From: Thinopyrum elongatum
Taxonomy: Eukaryota; Streptophyta; Magnoliopsida; Poales; Poaceae
Assembly (NCBI GenBank): GCA_011799875.1
Contig: CM022302.1
Span: 319,962,144 to 320,026,143 of the forward strand
DNA: 64,000 bases
Direction: 5' to 3'
In this document: positions 1 to 9,984 of the stretch, in pieces
Layout of the letters: each line of letters opens with the position of its first letter
Numbering within the stretch: the first letter of the stretch is position 1
The notes under the pieces: generated by a model
Seen by the model: the letters and a program-made list of their open reading frames with translations, nothing else
Database searches by the model: none
Told to the model about the DNA's origin: nothing
Program-made: the position numbers and the translations under genes

Positions 1-303
1 TGCCATGTGTCGCATAATTGCCACTTAGTCACTTGGGGGCTTGACACCACACCGATCGATGACTTGCATCGCTGTGAGGTGGAACGGTGAAGCCTTGGCG
101 GGGTAGTTTGCTTCGGTAGTGCCCGGCAGGCCTACCGGGATGGTCTTGAGGCTTGTCTTCGGGGCCACCTCATCCTCGTCAGGCTCGCCTTCCCTGGAAG
201 GGAGGTTCCTCCTTAGCAGTGTCTTGGTCTTGGATGCTATAACTTAGCCCTTTTAGGCCTGTGCACGGTCTGGGCAATAGACCCAGGGTTTGTTGCACCG
301 ACA
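1..303 (-). repeat. G1 3' LTR, terminal 303 bp
   Basis: It is nearly identical to 23559-23859, the end of the G1 5' LTR, and ends in the same TTGCACCGACA terminus. The next bases (304-320), read on the minus strand, form a purine-rich tract that is the likely polypurine primer. About 540 bp of this LTR lie left of the window. Confidence 0.9.
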
Positions 304-784
304 GGAGCCCTCGGGCCTACCCAGAACGTGCTGCCAGGCGTCATCGGGGTAGGCCCCTTTCCAGTGCACAGGCAAGAGGGTAGCAGTTGCTTCGTCTTTT
401 GAGATCTTCTTTGCTTCTTCATTAACCTGAGCTCAGGTCAGTTTTTGGTTCTTCCGCCCGTCGCGTAACACCAATTATGGTGGGGGGAGGATAATGGTCC
501 ATGATCCGCGGGGTACCCACATCCCACGTTCACGGGGCGGTAACCGTCATCCCATTATTCTCCCCGCCTCGAGTGCTTCCGCCACGTGTATCGCATGCAC
601 TGCGCAGGGTTGGTGGCGGATGCGAAGGGTGCGGGAATGAGCGTCGTGGCAGAAAGCCAAGCGTCGCAAATTGGAGCGGGAGGTTGGCCTTGATTTCTCG
701 AGCCGTTAGTGGCGAGGAGGAGCCGGACTGGCTTAGCGGGGCGGCCACCTTCATGGAGGAATCCAGCCCCCTGCCCTGTTCGCC
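304..784. other. G1 spacer between 3' LTR and antisense gene
   Basis: No supported coding sequence. It contains the polypurine tract next to the LTR (304-320) and the upstream region of the plus-strand antisense gene. Similar spacers stand at 31896-32394 in G2 and 41353-41762 in G3. Confidence 0.7.
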
Positions 785-793
785 TATAAAAAG
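785..793 (+). promoter_or_regulatory. TATA box of the G1 antisense B3-like gene
   Basis: TATAAAAAG lies 78 bp before the ATG at 863. The homologous positions in G2 (32395, 76 bp before its ATG) and G3 (41763, 78 bp before its ATG) carry TATAAAAGG and TATAAAAGG-like boxes. The conserved box and spacing support a dedicated internal promoter opposite in direction to the retrotransposon transcript. Confidence 0.75.
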
Positions 794-862
794 GGGAGCG
801 TGGGGTAAAGTGTTTCCCCATACTCCCATCTCCTTCTGTTCCCGCAGCAGTTTTCTCCCGCC

Positions 863-1525
863 ATGGTGAGAGGTCGGGGACGCGACACTGCTCCAGCGAC
901 GGCGACGAGAACTTCTGCTCGACAGCGCCTCCCTCCCCCTCCCGAAAATGCGGGGGTGGAGCCCTCCGCGAGAGGAGGTGGGAGGGGGCGAGGTCGAGGT
1001 CGTCATGGCGCCCGTGGCCGAGGGGGACGGGGCGGTGCTAGGGTTGTGCCCCCGCCGTCCGCCCCTCCCCCGGTGGAAGGCCATGTTGGAGATCAAGCTC
1101 TGGAGTTCATCATCAGACTGTACAAGCCTTCGCGTGGTCGTCTTTTTCTCCCCACTCCATTTGCAAGGGCGATGAAGCTTGAGCAACCGTGCTCATTGAA
1201 GCTGCACATGAGGGGCTGCGGGAATGGTGGCATGCGGGTGGATGTGGATTTCCCCGACCCTCATGTCATTCTCTTCCGACGCGGCTGGAAAACCTTTGCA
1301 CGCACCCATAGCTTGTTGGAGGGGCACGTCCTCCATTTCAAACTAATGGAGGCCGACCTGGTCTCCGTCAATGTCTTTGGGTGCTCGGGTGCTCGTTTAG
1401 GGTGCTGCGCGGAGAGCTCAACCAACGATGAAAGCTCCTCCTCGAGCGACAGCGACGAGGAGGACAGTGATGGTGATGACGACGACGACGCCCATGGGGG
1501 GGACAGCGACTCTGACTCCGACTGA
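863..1525 (+). CDS. Antisense ORF of G1: B3-like DNA-binding protein with acidic tail (220 aa)
   Basis: This ORF is uninterrupted and runs opposite to the gag-pol of its host retrotransposon. Residues 31-60 are rich in Arg-Gly repeats. Residues about 78-182 fit the plant B3 fold as used in REM-type proteins: a hydrophobic first strand, a basic-Leu-Pro-x-x-Phe segment near 93-100, a central V-D-V strand near 127-129, the hallmark Gly-Trp-Lys-x-Phe-Ala at 141-146, a Leu-x-x-Gly-x-x-Leu-x-Phe block at 151-159, and a final hydrophobic strand. Residues 183-220 are almost all Ser, Asp and Glu. A TATA box lies 78 bp upstream, and the downstream region is T/A-rich with ATTAATGAAAAAG at about 2036, as expected of a 3' end. 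Antisense extra ORFs are known in Tat-lineage elements; the B3 assignment is my inference from residue pattern. The surrounding gag and pol of this copy are heavily mutated, yet this ORF is open. Confidence 0.72.
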   Translation: MVRGRGRDTAPATATRTSARQRLPPPPENAGVEPSARGGGRGRGRGRHGARGRGGRGGARVVPPPSAPPPVEGHVGDQALEFIIRLYKPSRGRLFLPTPFARAMKLEQPCSLKLHMRGCGNGGMRVDVDFPDPHVILFRRGWKTFARTHSLLEGHVLHFKLMEADLVSVNVFGCSGARLGCCAESSTNDESSSSSDSDEEDSDGDDDDDAHGGDSDSDSD

Positions 1526-2731
1526 TCGTCAACCGCACCATCATCGTCAGGCGGCAGCACCACTATCTGCACCTGCATCTCGTCCCCGGCAAGGAGATTC
1601 CCCGGGGAGTTGGATGCAGTGGTGGGGGTGGTGCTTCGGGATCCTCCAGCAGCCTTCCAGCTGGGCCCCGACAGGCTTCCTCGTGGGCTGCAACTCCGTT
1701 TACCCTGCCGCGCCCTGCTGGCCCTGGTGGCGGTGGCTGGCGGGTCGTCTCCGCCGCTCTCTTCACCATCACCTTCGCCTGCGCCGTCCTGCTCCTGTTA
1801 TGTCCCTTGATAAAGGGCCTGACAGGGGCAGGCTGGGCTTCTGCCCAGGTGCTCCTTTTGCCTTCTTCATCCTCCGCCGTAGTGCCTAGGAGAAGGAGGG
1901 CCAGAAAGAGCATTACGGGGCACTTATCTTTTTTCAATCTAAAACATGTAGGCACTTGCCAAACTTTAGTCTAAATAATGTAATCTTCTTTATCCTTGTT
2001 AGTGTTCTGTAAGATCTGTACTTGTTCATTTGCATATTAATGAAAAAGTCAAGCTTTGCCGGGCACTTGTGCATGTGTCATGCTCATACAGAGGTGAAAT
2101 GCCTCTATACGTTCAATTAAACAAGTTAGTTCCGGCAAGCTATCCTGTCGGTACCCCCGAATTGTTGCCGTGAAGCTAAGCCTGCCGGGCACAAATCATA
2201 CAGAGGGACCAGCCCCCCGCCAAGCCTTCCACATCAAAGGCCACTACGACCATCCTGACCGAAGCAATGTTCGAGTCAAAGGATGGGAGCACCTAAGATT
2301 CGAAGGTGGCGAGGTTTTCATATGCACAAGTTTCTGCTTACAGAACGCGTAAGGATAAGAAGAGAACTTATCTGTTTGGCTTCCCGGGGATTGTCACGTA
2401 GGCTTGTCTTTATTTCTTCTCCCTCGGGACCAAGTCCACGGCAAGAACCCTGCAACTTAATGTTGATGAAAACAATGCCTCATGCGACCTCATCTATATG
2501 ATCATGCTATGCTCATGATATGCTTATGCATGCATGCAAGTTTTGGGGGCCCCCCAGCGCTTCATTTATTTCTGTTGCTCAGGGTCTGCGCCTGGCTTTG
2601 TACAAGGGGTTACATGCAACAATGGCAAGGCATGTACAAAAGGGTGGCTGCTGGGCAGGGCCCGACAGCCGCCCCTTACGGGTAGAACTTACGGAGATGC
2701 TCAATGTTCCACGAGTTCTGCAATTGAATGC
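1526..2731. other. G1 region downstream of the antisense gene, up to the C1 insertion
   Basis: No gene supported. It holds the 3' end of the antisense transcription unit (AT-rich with poly-A-signal-like sequence about 1970-2050) and then the 3' non-coding end of the pol transcript. The same blocks occur at 33560-34370 in G2 and 42550-43380 in G3. It is cut at 2731 by C1. Confidence 0.7.
2727..2731. other. Left target-site duplication of C1 (AATGC)
   Basis: AATGC immediately precedes the TGAAAGTGC terminus of C1. The identical AATGC follows its right terminus at 16587-16591. Confidence 0.95.
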
Positions 2732-4390
2732 TGAAAGTGCAACTAATCCCCGGGTGGTTTTGGTAATTCATAACAGCATATAGCTCACTGAACTAACATC
2801 CTTTCAAGTGAAATATTTTAGATAGTTCAATGATTGGCATGGCATGGACTAGTGATGTGGACCCCTCAAAATGCCAAGGACAAAGATTGGCAAAAGCTCA
2901 AGACTCTTCATTTCTATTTTAGTGATCCAAGATCACATTGAGTCCATAGGAAAAGCCAATACTATTAAAAGGGGATGAGGTGTTGCATAATGGTCTACTT
3001 GCTCAAAATGCTTAGTGATATGCTCCAAAGCCCTCAACCACTTTCTCATTTCCAATATGTCCAAAACCTAAAGTCAAACTCGGCCCCACAGATTTGATCT
3101 ATCCGGCGCCACCGAGTTTCTTTGACATAGCCACTGCCAGAAACCCTAATCAATTCGGTCTCACCGATAGGGATTTCGGTCTCACTGAGATGGCAATGCA
3201 AACTCTCTGTTTACCTTCGTAATGTTTCGGTCTTACCAAAATGAGCGATCGGTCCCACCGAGTTTGCAATGCAAACTCTCTGTTTCCCTTTCGTAACGTT
3301 TCGGTCTTACCGAAGTGAGCCATCGATCCCACCGAGTTTGCCTGAACAACTCTCTGTTTAACTCATTGCTGAAATCTGTCCCACCGAGTTCATGCAATCG
3401 GTCACACCGAGATGACGTCTTGCCCTAACCCTAGCACATCGGTCCCACCGAGTTGAATATATCGGTCCCACCGAGATTCCTAATGTTCACATTTTGAATT
3501 CAATCGGTCTCACCGAGTTCTTCTATTCGGTCTCACCGAGTTGGGTCAAATGTGTGTAACGGTTGGATTTTGTGTGGAGGCTATATATACCCCTCCACCC
3601 CCTTCTCTATTAAAGAGAGAGCCATTAGAACGAGCCTAGACTTCTACTACTCATTTTCTAAGAGAGAACCACCTACTCATGTGTTGAGATCAAGACATTC
3701 CATTCCAACCACAAGAATCTTGATCTCTAGCCTTCCCCAAGTTGCTTTCCACTCAAATCATCTTTCCACCATAGCCAAATCTGTGAGAGAGAGTTGAGTG
3801 TTGGGGAGACTATCATTTGAAGCACAAGAGCAAGGAGTTCATCATCAACACACCATTTATTACCTTTTGGAGAGTGGTGTCTCCTAGATTGGTTAGGTGT
3901 CACTTGGGAGCCTCCGACAAGATTGTGGAGTTGAACCAAGGAGTTTGTAAGGGCAAGGAGATCGCCTACTTCGTGAAGATCTACCCGAGTGAGGCAAGTC
4001 CTTTGTGGGCGATGGCCATGGTGGGATAGACAAGGTTGCTTATTCGTGGACCCTTCATGGGTGGAGCCCTTCGTGAACTCGCGCAGCCGTTACCCTTCGT
4101 GGGTTGAAGTCTCCATCAACGTGGACGTACGATAGCACCACCTATCGGAACCATGCCAAAAATCTCCGTGTCTATATTGCGTTTGCCTTCTCCAAACCCT
4201 TCCCTTTACGTTCATATGCTATATTTTACTTTCCGCTGCTACACTCTTAGAATTGCATGTGTAGGTTGATTGCTTGACTTGTGCTAAGTTGCTAAAATCT
4301 GCCAAGACATAAAATTGGGAAAAGGCTAGATTTTTATTTGGTCAAGCAGTCTAATCACTCCCCCCCTCTAGACCTACTTATGATCCTACA
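2732..4390 (+). repeat. C1 5' LTR (1659 bp)
   Basis: Homologous along its length to 14950-16586. Between about 3100 and 3545 it carries an array of roughly a dozen short inverted-repeat motifs of the form TCGGTnnnACCGA (some degenerate), followed by a TATATATA box at 3582-3589. It ends with a poly-C and TCTAGACCTAC stretch before the primer site. Confidence 0.93.
3582..3589 (+). promoter_or_regulatory. TATA box of C1 5' LTR
   Basis: TATATATA sits directly after the TCGGTnnnACCGA array, and the equivalent box is at 15779-15786 in the 3' LTR. It is the likely promoter of the full-length C1 transcript. Confidence 0.7.
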
Positions 4391-4392
4391 AG

Positions 4393-4404
4393 TGGTATCA
4401 TAGC
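4393..4404 (+). other. C1 primer-binding site (initiator-Met tRNA type)
   Basis: TGGTATCATAGC lies 2 bp after the LTR. It differs by one base from the standard Copia primer site TGGTATCAGAGC. Confidence 0.88.
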
Positions 4405-4474
4405 TTTGGTCTCCATTTGCCTTGATTTCCATAGCTTTGGTGATCATAGCCTTGGTTTCACAACCTAGGATAGT

Positions 4475-6344
4475 ATGGCGTCTAGCAAGGGAAATTCCCA
4501 CCGTAGAGGTCCTTACTTTGATGGTACTAATTTTGCTACTTGGAAGCATAAGATGAAAATGCATATTCTTGGACATAACCCCTCCGTTTGGGATGTTGTG
4601 TGTGTTGGTTTGCAAGGTGAATTCTTTGAAGATGGAAGAGAACCGAATTGTCAAGCAACCGCAGAAGAATTGAAGATGTTGCAATACAATTCTCAAGCTT
4701 GCGATATCCTCTTCAATGGATTGTGGCCCGAAGAATTCAACAAAATCAGCCACCTTGAGAATGCAAAGGTAATTTGCGATACTTTGGTTGATATGCACGA
4801 AGGTACCGAGTCTGTCAAGGAATCCAAATTGGATGTGCTTCAAAGTCAACTTGACAAGTTCAAAATGAAGGATGGTGAAGGAGTCGCTGAAATGTATTCT
4901 AGGCTTGCTCTCATCACAAATGAGATTACCGGCTTAGGAAGTGAAGAGATGACCGACAGATTCATCATCAAGAAGATTCTAAGAGCTTTGGATGGAAAAT
5001 ATGATACCGTGTGCACCTTGATCCAAATGATGCCCAATTACAAAGATCTCAAGCCAACGGAAGTCATTGGTAGAATTGTTGCTCATGAGATGTCAATTAA
5101 GGATAAGGAAGAGCTTCCCAACAAGTCTAGTGGTGCTTACAAAGCTTCATGTGATGCCCCTACAACATCAAGTGAGAAACAAGTCTTCAATGAAGAATTG
5201 AGCCTAATGGTGAAGAACTTCAACAAGTTCTACAAGAGTAGAAGCAAACAGAGAAGTTCCAAGTCAAGGTCATACTATGACAAGAGATCTTCTAGTCGTG
5301 AACGAAATTGCTACAATTGTGGCAGACCCAGACACTACTCTAATGAGTGCACGGCTCCCTACAAAAGAAGAGAAGAATCACCTAAAAGGAGAAGTAAAAG
5401 AGATGAATCACCTCCAAGAGAGAGAAGGAGTAGAGATGATCGTTATGAACGAAGAACCTCTCATAGAAGCAAGGATTCGGAAAGGAAGGACAAGTCATCA
5501 AAGAGCTACACAAGACGAAGACATCAAGCTCATGTTGGTGAATGGGTATCCGGTTCCGACTCCGAACACTACTCCGAGAGAAGTTATCACTCCGACTCCG
5601 AACATACTCAAGATTAATGTGTTGCCGGTCTTGCACTTGTGTCATCCAACTCCTACGACATATTTGACTCACCAAATGAAGTGATTGGAAGATGCTTCAT
5701 GGCTAAAGGCCCCAAGGTATAACACCCCGAGTATGTTGATTTCAATAGTGATGAAGATGATTTGCTAGGTGATGATGATTTACTTGTTGACAACACTAGT
5801 GATGAAAACTATGATGAAATTGCTATTAATCATGCTAATCAAGATGGAATGAATGACAATGATAAGAAGGAGATTGAGCGTCTAACTAAAGAACTAAACA
5901 CTCTTAAGTTAGCTCATGAAACTACCTTAGAGGATCATCGAGAGCTTTTAAAGACTCATGAGAAGCTATGCTTTGAAAAGCTCAATCTAGAGCAAGAGCA
6001 TGGGTTCTTAAAAGAAATCAATGATGATCTTCCTAAGAAAAGTTCTTCTTACATTGCCAAGCATTTACTCTTGTCTACTTACATGCCACAAGTAAAATCT
6101 AGCAACAAGAGCAAGAAAGATTCTTCTTCTAGTAGTAACAATGATCATGTTAAATCCAATATTGTTGCTTCTAGTAGTTCTCTTGATTCCACTAATGATT
6201 CTCTTAGCCAAGTTACACTTGAGCAAGAAAATAGCTTATTGAAGGGAATTATAGAGAAAGGTGTTTACAAGAGCCTTGTCGGAAGTAAGCAATTTGAGGA
6301 AATTGTACGCAAGCAAGGAAGGAACCGGAAGAATCAAGGTGTTG
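4475..6344 (+). pseudogene. gag: C1 gag, 5' part (interrupted by CACTA; continues at 10281)
   Basis: The nucleocapsid precursor of a Copia element. The N-terminus has the DGTNFATWKHKM motif typical of the UBN2-type gag domain. A CCHC zinc knuckle (C-x2-C-x4-H-x4-C) lies at residues 279-292, followed by a long Arg/Ser/Glu-rich tail. One reading frame runs from the ATG at 4475 to 6344 with two in-frame stops, TAA at 5615-5617 and TAA at 5720-5722. Beyond them a Lys/Glu/Leu-rich coiled-coil segment continues in the same frame. The frame is then cut by the CACTA element after the first base of a codon, and picks up in phase at 10281. The full original reading frame would be about 729 codons. Confidence 0.85.
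6342..6344. other. Left target-site duplication of the CACTA element (TTG)
   Basis: TTG precedes the CACTACTGG terminus, and TTG at 10278-10280 follows the other terminus. Three-base duplications are the rule for CACTA elements. Confidence 0.9.
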
Positions 6345-6378
6345 CACTACTGGAATCAGCTTCTTTGCCGTCCGCCAC
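6345..6378. repeat. CACTA left terminal inverted repeat
   Basis: It pairs with 10244-10277 over 34 bp with three mismatches; the outer 13 bp are identical. Confidence 0.93.
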
Positions 6379-6790
6379 GGCGCCACGGCGGACGGCAAAG
6401 GCATAGATCACGGACGGCAAACCTCTTTGACGTCTGCCAGCAGACGGTAAAATGTCCGGATGAACACGTGCCAGCAAAGGCCTTCTTTGCCGTCCGCTTC
6501 CTGGAAACGGACGGCAAAGGATTGTGGCGTCCGCCTCTGGTGGCCAGCAGACGGCAAAGATCGTGGACAGCAGTGAGGTGGGGTGAGGGCCGTTAGGGGT
6601 TAACGGCGTGCTTTGCTGTCAGCCAGCGGACGGCAAAGAGGCTAACGTCTTTACCGTCCGCTTGCAGACGGCAAAGTGCTCAAACATGCCAGTCCCAGGA
6701 ATCACAGGTAGCTGCCACATGGCATGTTTGCCGTCAGCTAGCTGACGGCAATGAACTTTGCCGTCAGCTAGCTGACGGCAAAGAGCCTGT
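6364..6790. repeat. CACTA left subterminal repeat region
   Basis: Many copies of CTTTGCCGTC and its complement GACGGCAAAG occur in alternating orientation, some as perfect hairpins around CAGCTAGCTG (about 6725-6785). These are likely transposase recognition sites. Confidence 0.8.
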
Positions 6791-7523
6791 ACAGCTCTGT
6801 TTTTAATTTAATTCATTCAATTTGACAGCAATTCGCAGATATACATATATACACAACAAGCATATCCAACACACTAGTTTCATCATATATACATACATAA
6901 CCAACACATATATAGTTCCATCCTTACATATTACAAAAGTTTCACATTGTTCATCCAACACCGTTATCCATCCATCCATATAACAAGTTCCAACCATGCA
7001 AGTTCATTGATACAAAATAAAAGCACAAATGGAAAAGAAGCACTCCATCCATGCAAGCTTCCGTGAATTAAATCAAATCCGCAAAATGATAAACAAGATG
7101 TTAGAAAAAGAAGAATAAAATGAAGAAGAACAACAAGACTTAAAGAAGTAAGCATACTTAAGGAAAATGGAGCTAACCTAGAAGAAAATGAAGAAGAAGA
7201 AGAAGAAGAAGAAGACTAGAAGAATACTAGAAGAAGACTAGAAGAATACTAGAAGAAGACTAGAAGAATAAGAAGAAGAAGAAGACTATAACCTTATTAT
7301 GTAAACTTGGTCATTTTGTGCTAACATAAGTAATTTTGGAGTTAACCTATAGGAAAGTAAGCATAGTAGAGATAACTTAGCATATTAGAGCTAACATAGG
7401 TAACTAAGCATATTAGAGCTAACATAGGTAACTAAGCATATTAGAGCTAACTTATGTCATTTCGGAGGAAACAAAGCTAAGTATATATAGATCATTTTGG
7501 AGATCAAACATACCTGACATAGT
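6791..7523. other. CACTA internal AT-rich region, downstream of the B3 gene
   Basis: No coding potential. It includes AAG-rich simple sequence (about 7185-7290) and a tandem repeat of about 28 bp (catattagagctaacatagg plus eight more bases), roughly three copies at 7381-7460. It lies 3' of the minus-strand B3 gene and would hold its 3' UTR. Confidence 0.6.
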
Positions 7524-8494
7524 TCAGTTCTCATTGTTCTTCCCCTTCTCCTTCCTCAGCCTGATGCGCCAAGAGAGGCGAGGCGGTGGAGGCAGTGGGA
7601 TGTAGTCTTCTACCACAATTGGCATGGTCATGTCGCCCAGCTGTGGGATTGCCGGCACCACCACCGGCGCGAGGTCATTGTCAGGCACCACCACCATCAC
7701 GAGGCCATCTTCAGGCAGGACAGGCACGACCATCGCTAGGTCATCCTCAGCCACCACCATCGCCAGGTCATCCTCAGCCTGATGCCCAATCTGCTCCTCT
7801 TCTTCCCCACTCCAGTCCGGATCATCCTCCTTGTTGTTGCTTTTGCTACAGCCAGAATCATTGTTGCTTTTGCTACAGCCAGAATCGCTGCTGCTTTGGC
7901 TGTAGCCACTATCGTTGCTGCTGCTCCCATTGCCTGTCCAAATGCAACAATGACCGTTAACAATCGATGCGAGACAAAGCCAAATGTAGAGGAATTAGAA
8001 GAGGCAGAACGTACTGGCATCATCGTCGTCAGCGTAGCGCATGCGACACATAGTCGCATTGAACACCTTCACGATGAGCATGGTGGCGTCATCGTTGTAC
8101 CTGAAGAGAAGGAAGTACCCCTGCCGCAGGTCAAAGGCATGGTAGAACTTCTCCCAGCCACGACACAGGTACATGTGGCCCTCCTTGATCACCAACTCCA
8201 CGTCCCACAGCCTGTGAAACCCGCTGCCGGCCTGTCGCAGCTTCACATTATTTGGCGGATCTTCACCCAGCATGTTCATAAAAGTGTCAGGCAGCCTCTG
8301 CAGTTTGGGACAATGAGTGATGTAGCAAACAACAGAGTTATCATAATGAGATGGGTGAAGGGGAGATCTCTCCTTTTATATACCTGCCTCGTGGATGATA
8401 CTGAAGTCCCAAGTATGATACTGAAGAACTCGAAAGCATCCAACTCGTACTCCGGTGTGGCAGAGCGGAGTCTGCGGTGGCGGCTTCCCCCCAT
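7524..8494 (-). CDS. CACTA-borne B3-domain protein, coding exons (spliced 267 aa)
   Basis: Three coding exons on the minus strand splice in frame: 8494-8384 (37 codons), 8297-8015 (283 bp) and 7933-7524 (ending in TGA). The introns are 8383-8298 (86 bp) and 8014-7934 (81 bp). Both have GT..AG ends, with donors CAG|GTATAT and CCA|GTACGT and acceptors TGCAG and GGACAG. The product has a B3 domain at about residues 21-126: an E-F-F-x-I-I-L first strand, Arg-Leu-Pro-x-x-Phe at 38-43, a W-D-V-E-L strand at 68-72, the hallmark Arg-Gly-Trp-x-x-Phe at 83-88, a Leu-x-x-Gly-x-x-Leu-x-Phe block, and a final V-K-V-F strand. The tail is Ser/Asn-rich with a short internal repeat around Asp-Ser-Gly-Cys-Ser-Lys-Ser-Asn-Asn, then an acidic run of Glu/Asp. 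No stop or frameshift interrupts it. An alternative is a non-AUG start in the upstream GC-rich exon, which is open in the same frame. The B3 call rests on motif pattern, not a search. Confidence 0.8.
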
Positions 8495-8762
8495 CTCTGA
8501 TAAGCAGCAGAAGATAATCAACTACACCAAGTTATCATTTCTCATTCAAAAAACAATGCACTTGTGGACATATGATGGCTCTAGTTGAATTTATTAGTAG
8601 CACTAGTCGTCAAAAATGTTGACTTTAGTTGAATTTCATATATAACTATTTTAACTTCTGGGTCAGCAAACTAGGCCAACTAGCTAGCGTATAAAAACAT
8701 TCAACTAAAAAGAAGAAACTGCAAAACGTGGCGGAACCCTAAATAAGAAAGTATAAAACGTG

Positions 8763-9000
8763 TCTTTTTTCTTCTTCTTCCCTCTTCTTCTTTTTCCTCT
8801 TTTTCCTTTTCTTCTTCTTCCTTTTCTTCTTCCTTTTCTTCTTCTTCTTCTTCTTCTTTCTTCTTCTTCTTCTTCTTCTCTTCTTCTTCTTCTTCTTATT
8901 CTTTTTCTCCTCCTCTCCTCTTCTTCCTTTCCCTTTCCCTTTCCCTCTTCTTCTTTTCCTTCTTTTCCTTTTTTCTTTTTCATTTTTTCCTTCTTCTTTT
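8763..9000. repeat. CTT-rich microsatellite
   Basis: Long imperfect runs of CTT/CTTTT. Apparent ORFs here are low-complexity Phe/Ser/Leu or Lys/Glu/Arg and are not genes. Confidence 0.9.
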
Positions 9001-9194
9001 CTATATGTAAACTATCTAAAACTATTTATTCTCTGAAACTATATCACAGGAATTTGGCGAGGGGAGGTTTTATGGTGATATGTTCTTTCTATGGTGACAT
9101 GTTCTATGGTGCCCTTGAAGCCTGACAATGCTATCTGGAAGTTTCACAAAACTTTCACAACATTCAACCAGTGCAGCAATATTTGCAGATTCAA

Positions 9195-9412
9195 TATCTT
9201 CTTCTTCTTCTTCTTCCTCTTCTCCTTTTTCCTCTTCTTCTTCTTTTCTTCTTCTTCTTCTTCTCCTCCTCTTCCTCCCTCCTCCTCTTCCTCTTCTTTC
9301 TTCCTCTTCTTCTTCTTCTTCTTCTTCTTCTTCTTTCTTCTTCTTCTTTTCTTTCTTCTTCTCCCTCCTCTTCCTCCCTCCTCCTCCTCCTTCTACTCTT
9401 CTTCTTCTAAAC
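9195..9412. repeat. Second CTT-rich microsatellite, followed by AAACTA repeats
   Basis: The same character as 8763-9000. An ACTAAAACTAAA-type tract continues to about 9530. Confidence 0.9.
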
Positions 9413-9547
9413 TAAAACTAAAACTAATCTAAAATAAACTAAACTAAAAATAAAACTAAAACTAAAACTAAAGTAAAACTATAACTAAAACAGAAACTAA
9501 ATTAACTAAAATAAACTAAACTAAAAAAGGGGGGAAAGATCACTCAC

Positions 9548-9960
9548 CTGCAGGCAGGGGATCGCCGGTGGAGGGGGAGGCGGCGGCCCGGTGGAGGGGG
9601 AGGCCGCGGCGGGTGGGGGTGCGGCGGCCCGGTGGAGGGGGACGCCGCGGCGGGTGGGGGCGGGGGCGGCCCGGTGGAGGGGGAGGCCGCGCGGGTGGGG
9701 GCGGCGGCGCCCGTGGAGGGGGGCGGGCGGCTGACGTCCACGCATGGGAGGGGGCGGGGCGCGTGGAGCCGGCGCGGCGGCCGTGGAGAGGGCGGCGTGG
9801 GTGGGCGAGCGGTGGCGAGGGGGCGGCGGCGGTGGTGGGGCGACGGGGCAAGGGGGGTGGCGGGTGGTCGGGCGACGGGGCGAGGGGCGGCGGTGGGTGG
9901 TGGGGCGGCGGTGGTCTCGTCGGGGAGAGAGGGACGAAGAGAGAGAGAGGGAAGGAGGGG
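9548..9960 (-). other. GC-rich 5' exon / CpG-dense region of the CACTA B3 gene, with tandem repeat
   Basis: Read on the minus strand this is a very C-rich block, with about three copies of a 42-43 bp unit (9580-9710). It ends in the strong splice donor at 9548. In the phase that splices to the B3 ATG the frame is open from at least 9851 and would encode Pro/Arg-rich sequence, but it has no ATG. It is most simply a 5' UTR exon. Confidence 0.5.
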
Positions 9961-9984
9961 TGCGGATCCGTTAGTTAGGTTATC

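Larger units (their letters stand above)
8497..9547 (-). other. Predicted first intron of the CACTA B3 gene, containing two CTT microsatellites
   Basis: The donor is CTGCAG|GTGAGTG (exon ends at 9548), a near-perfect consensus. The acceptor is a pyrimidine-rich stretch ending TTATCAG just before AGATGG (exon starts at 8496, ATG at 8494). The intron would be 1051 bp and would remove both CTT tracts. Confidence 0.6.

Noticed and set aside
3100..3545. CRISPR-like array of short repeats
   Set aside because: Repeats are 13 bp inverted motifs with irregular spacing in a plant LTR, with no constant-length spacers or cas genes.
8705..9432. Several ORFs of Phe/Ser/Leu or Lys/Glu/Arg composition
   Set aside because: They are translations of CTT microsatellites and have no start context or domain.
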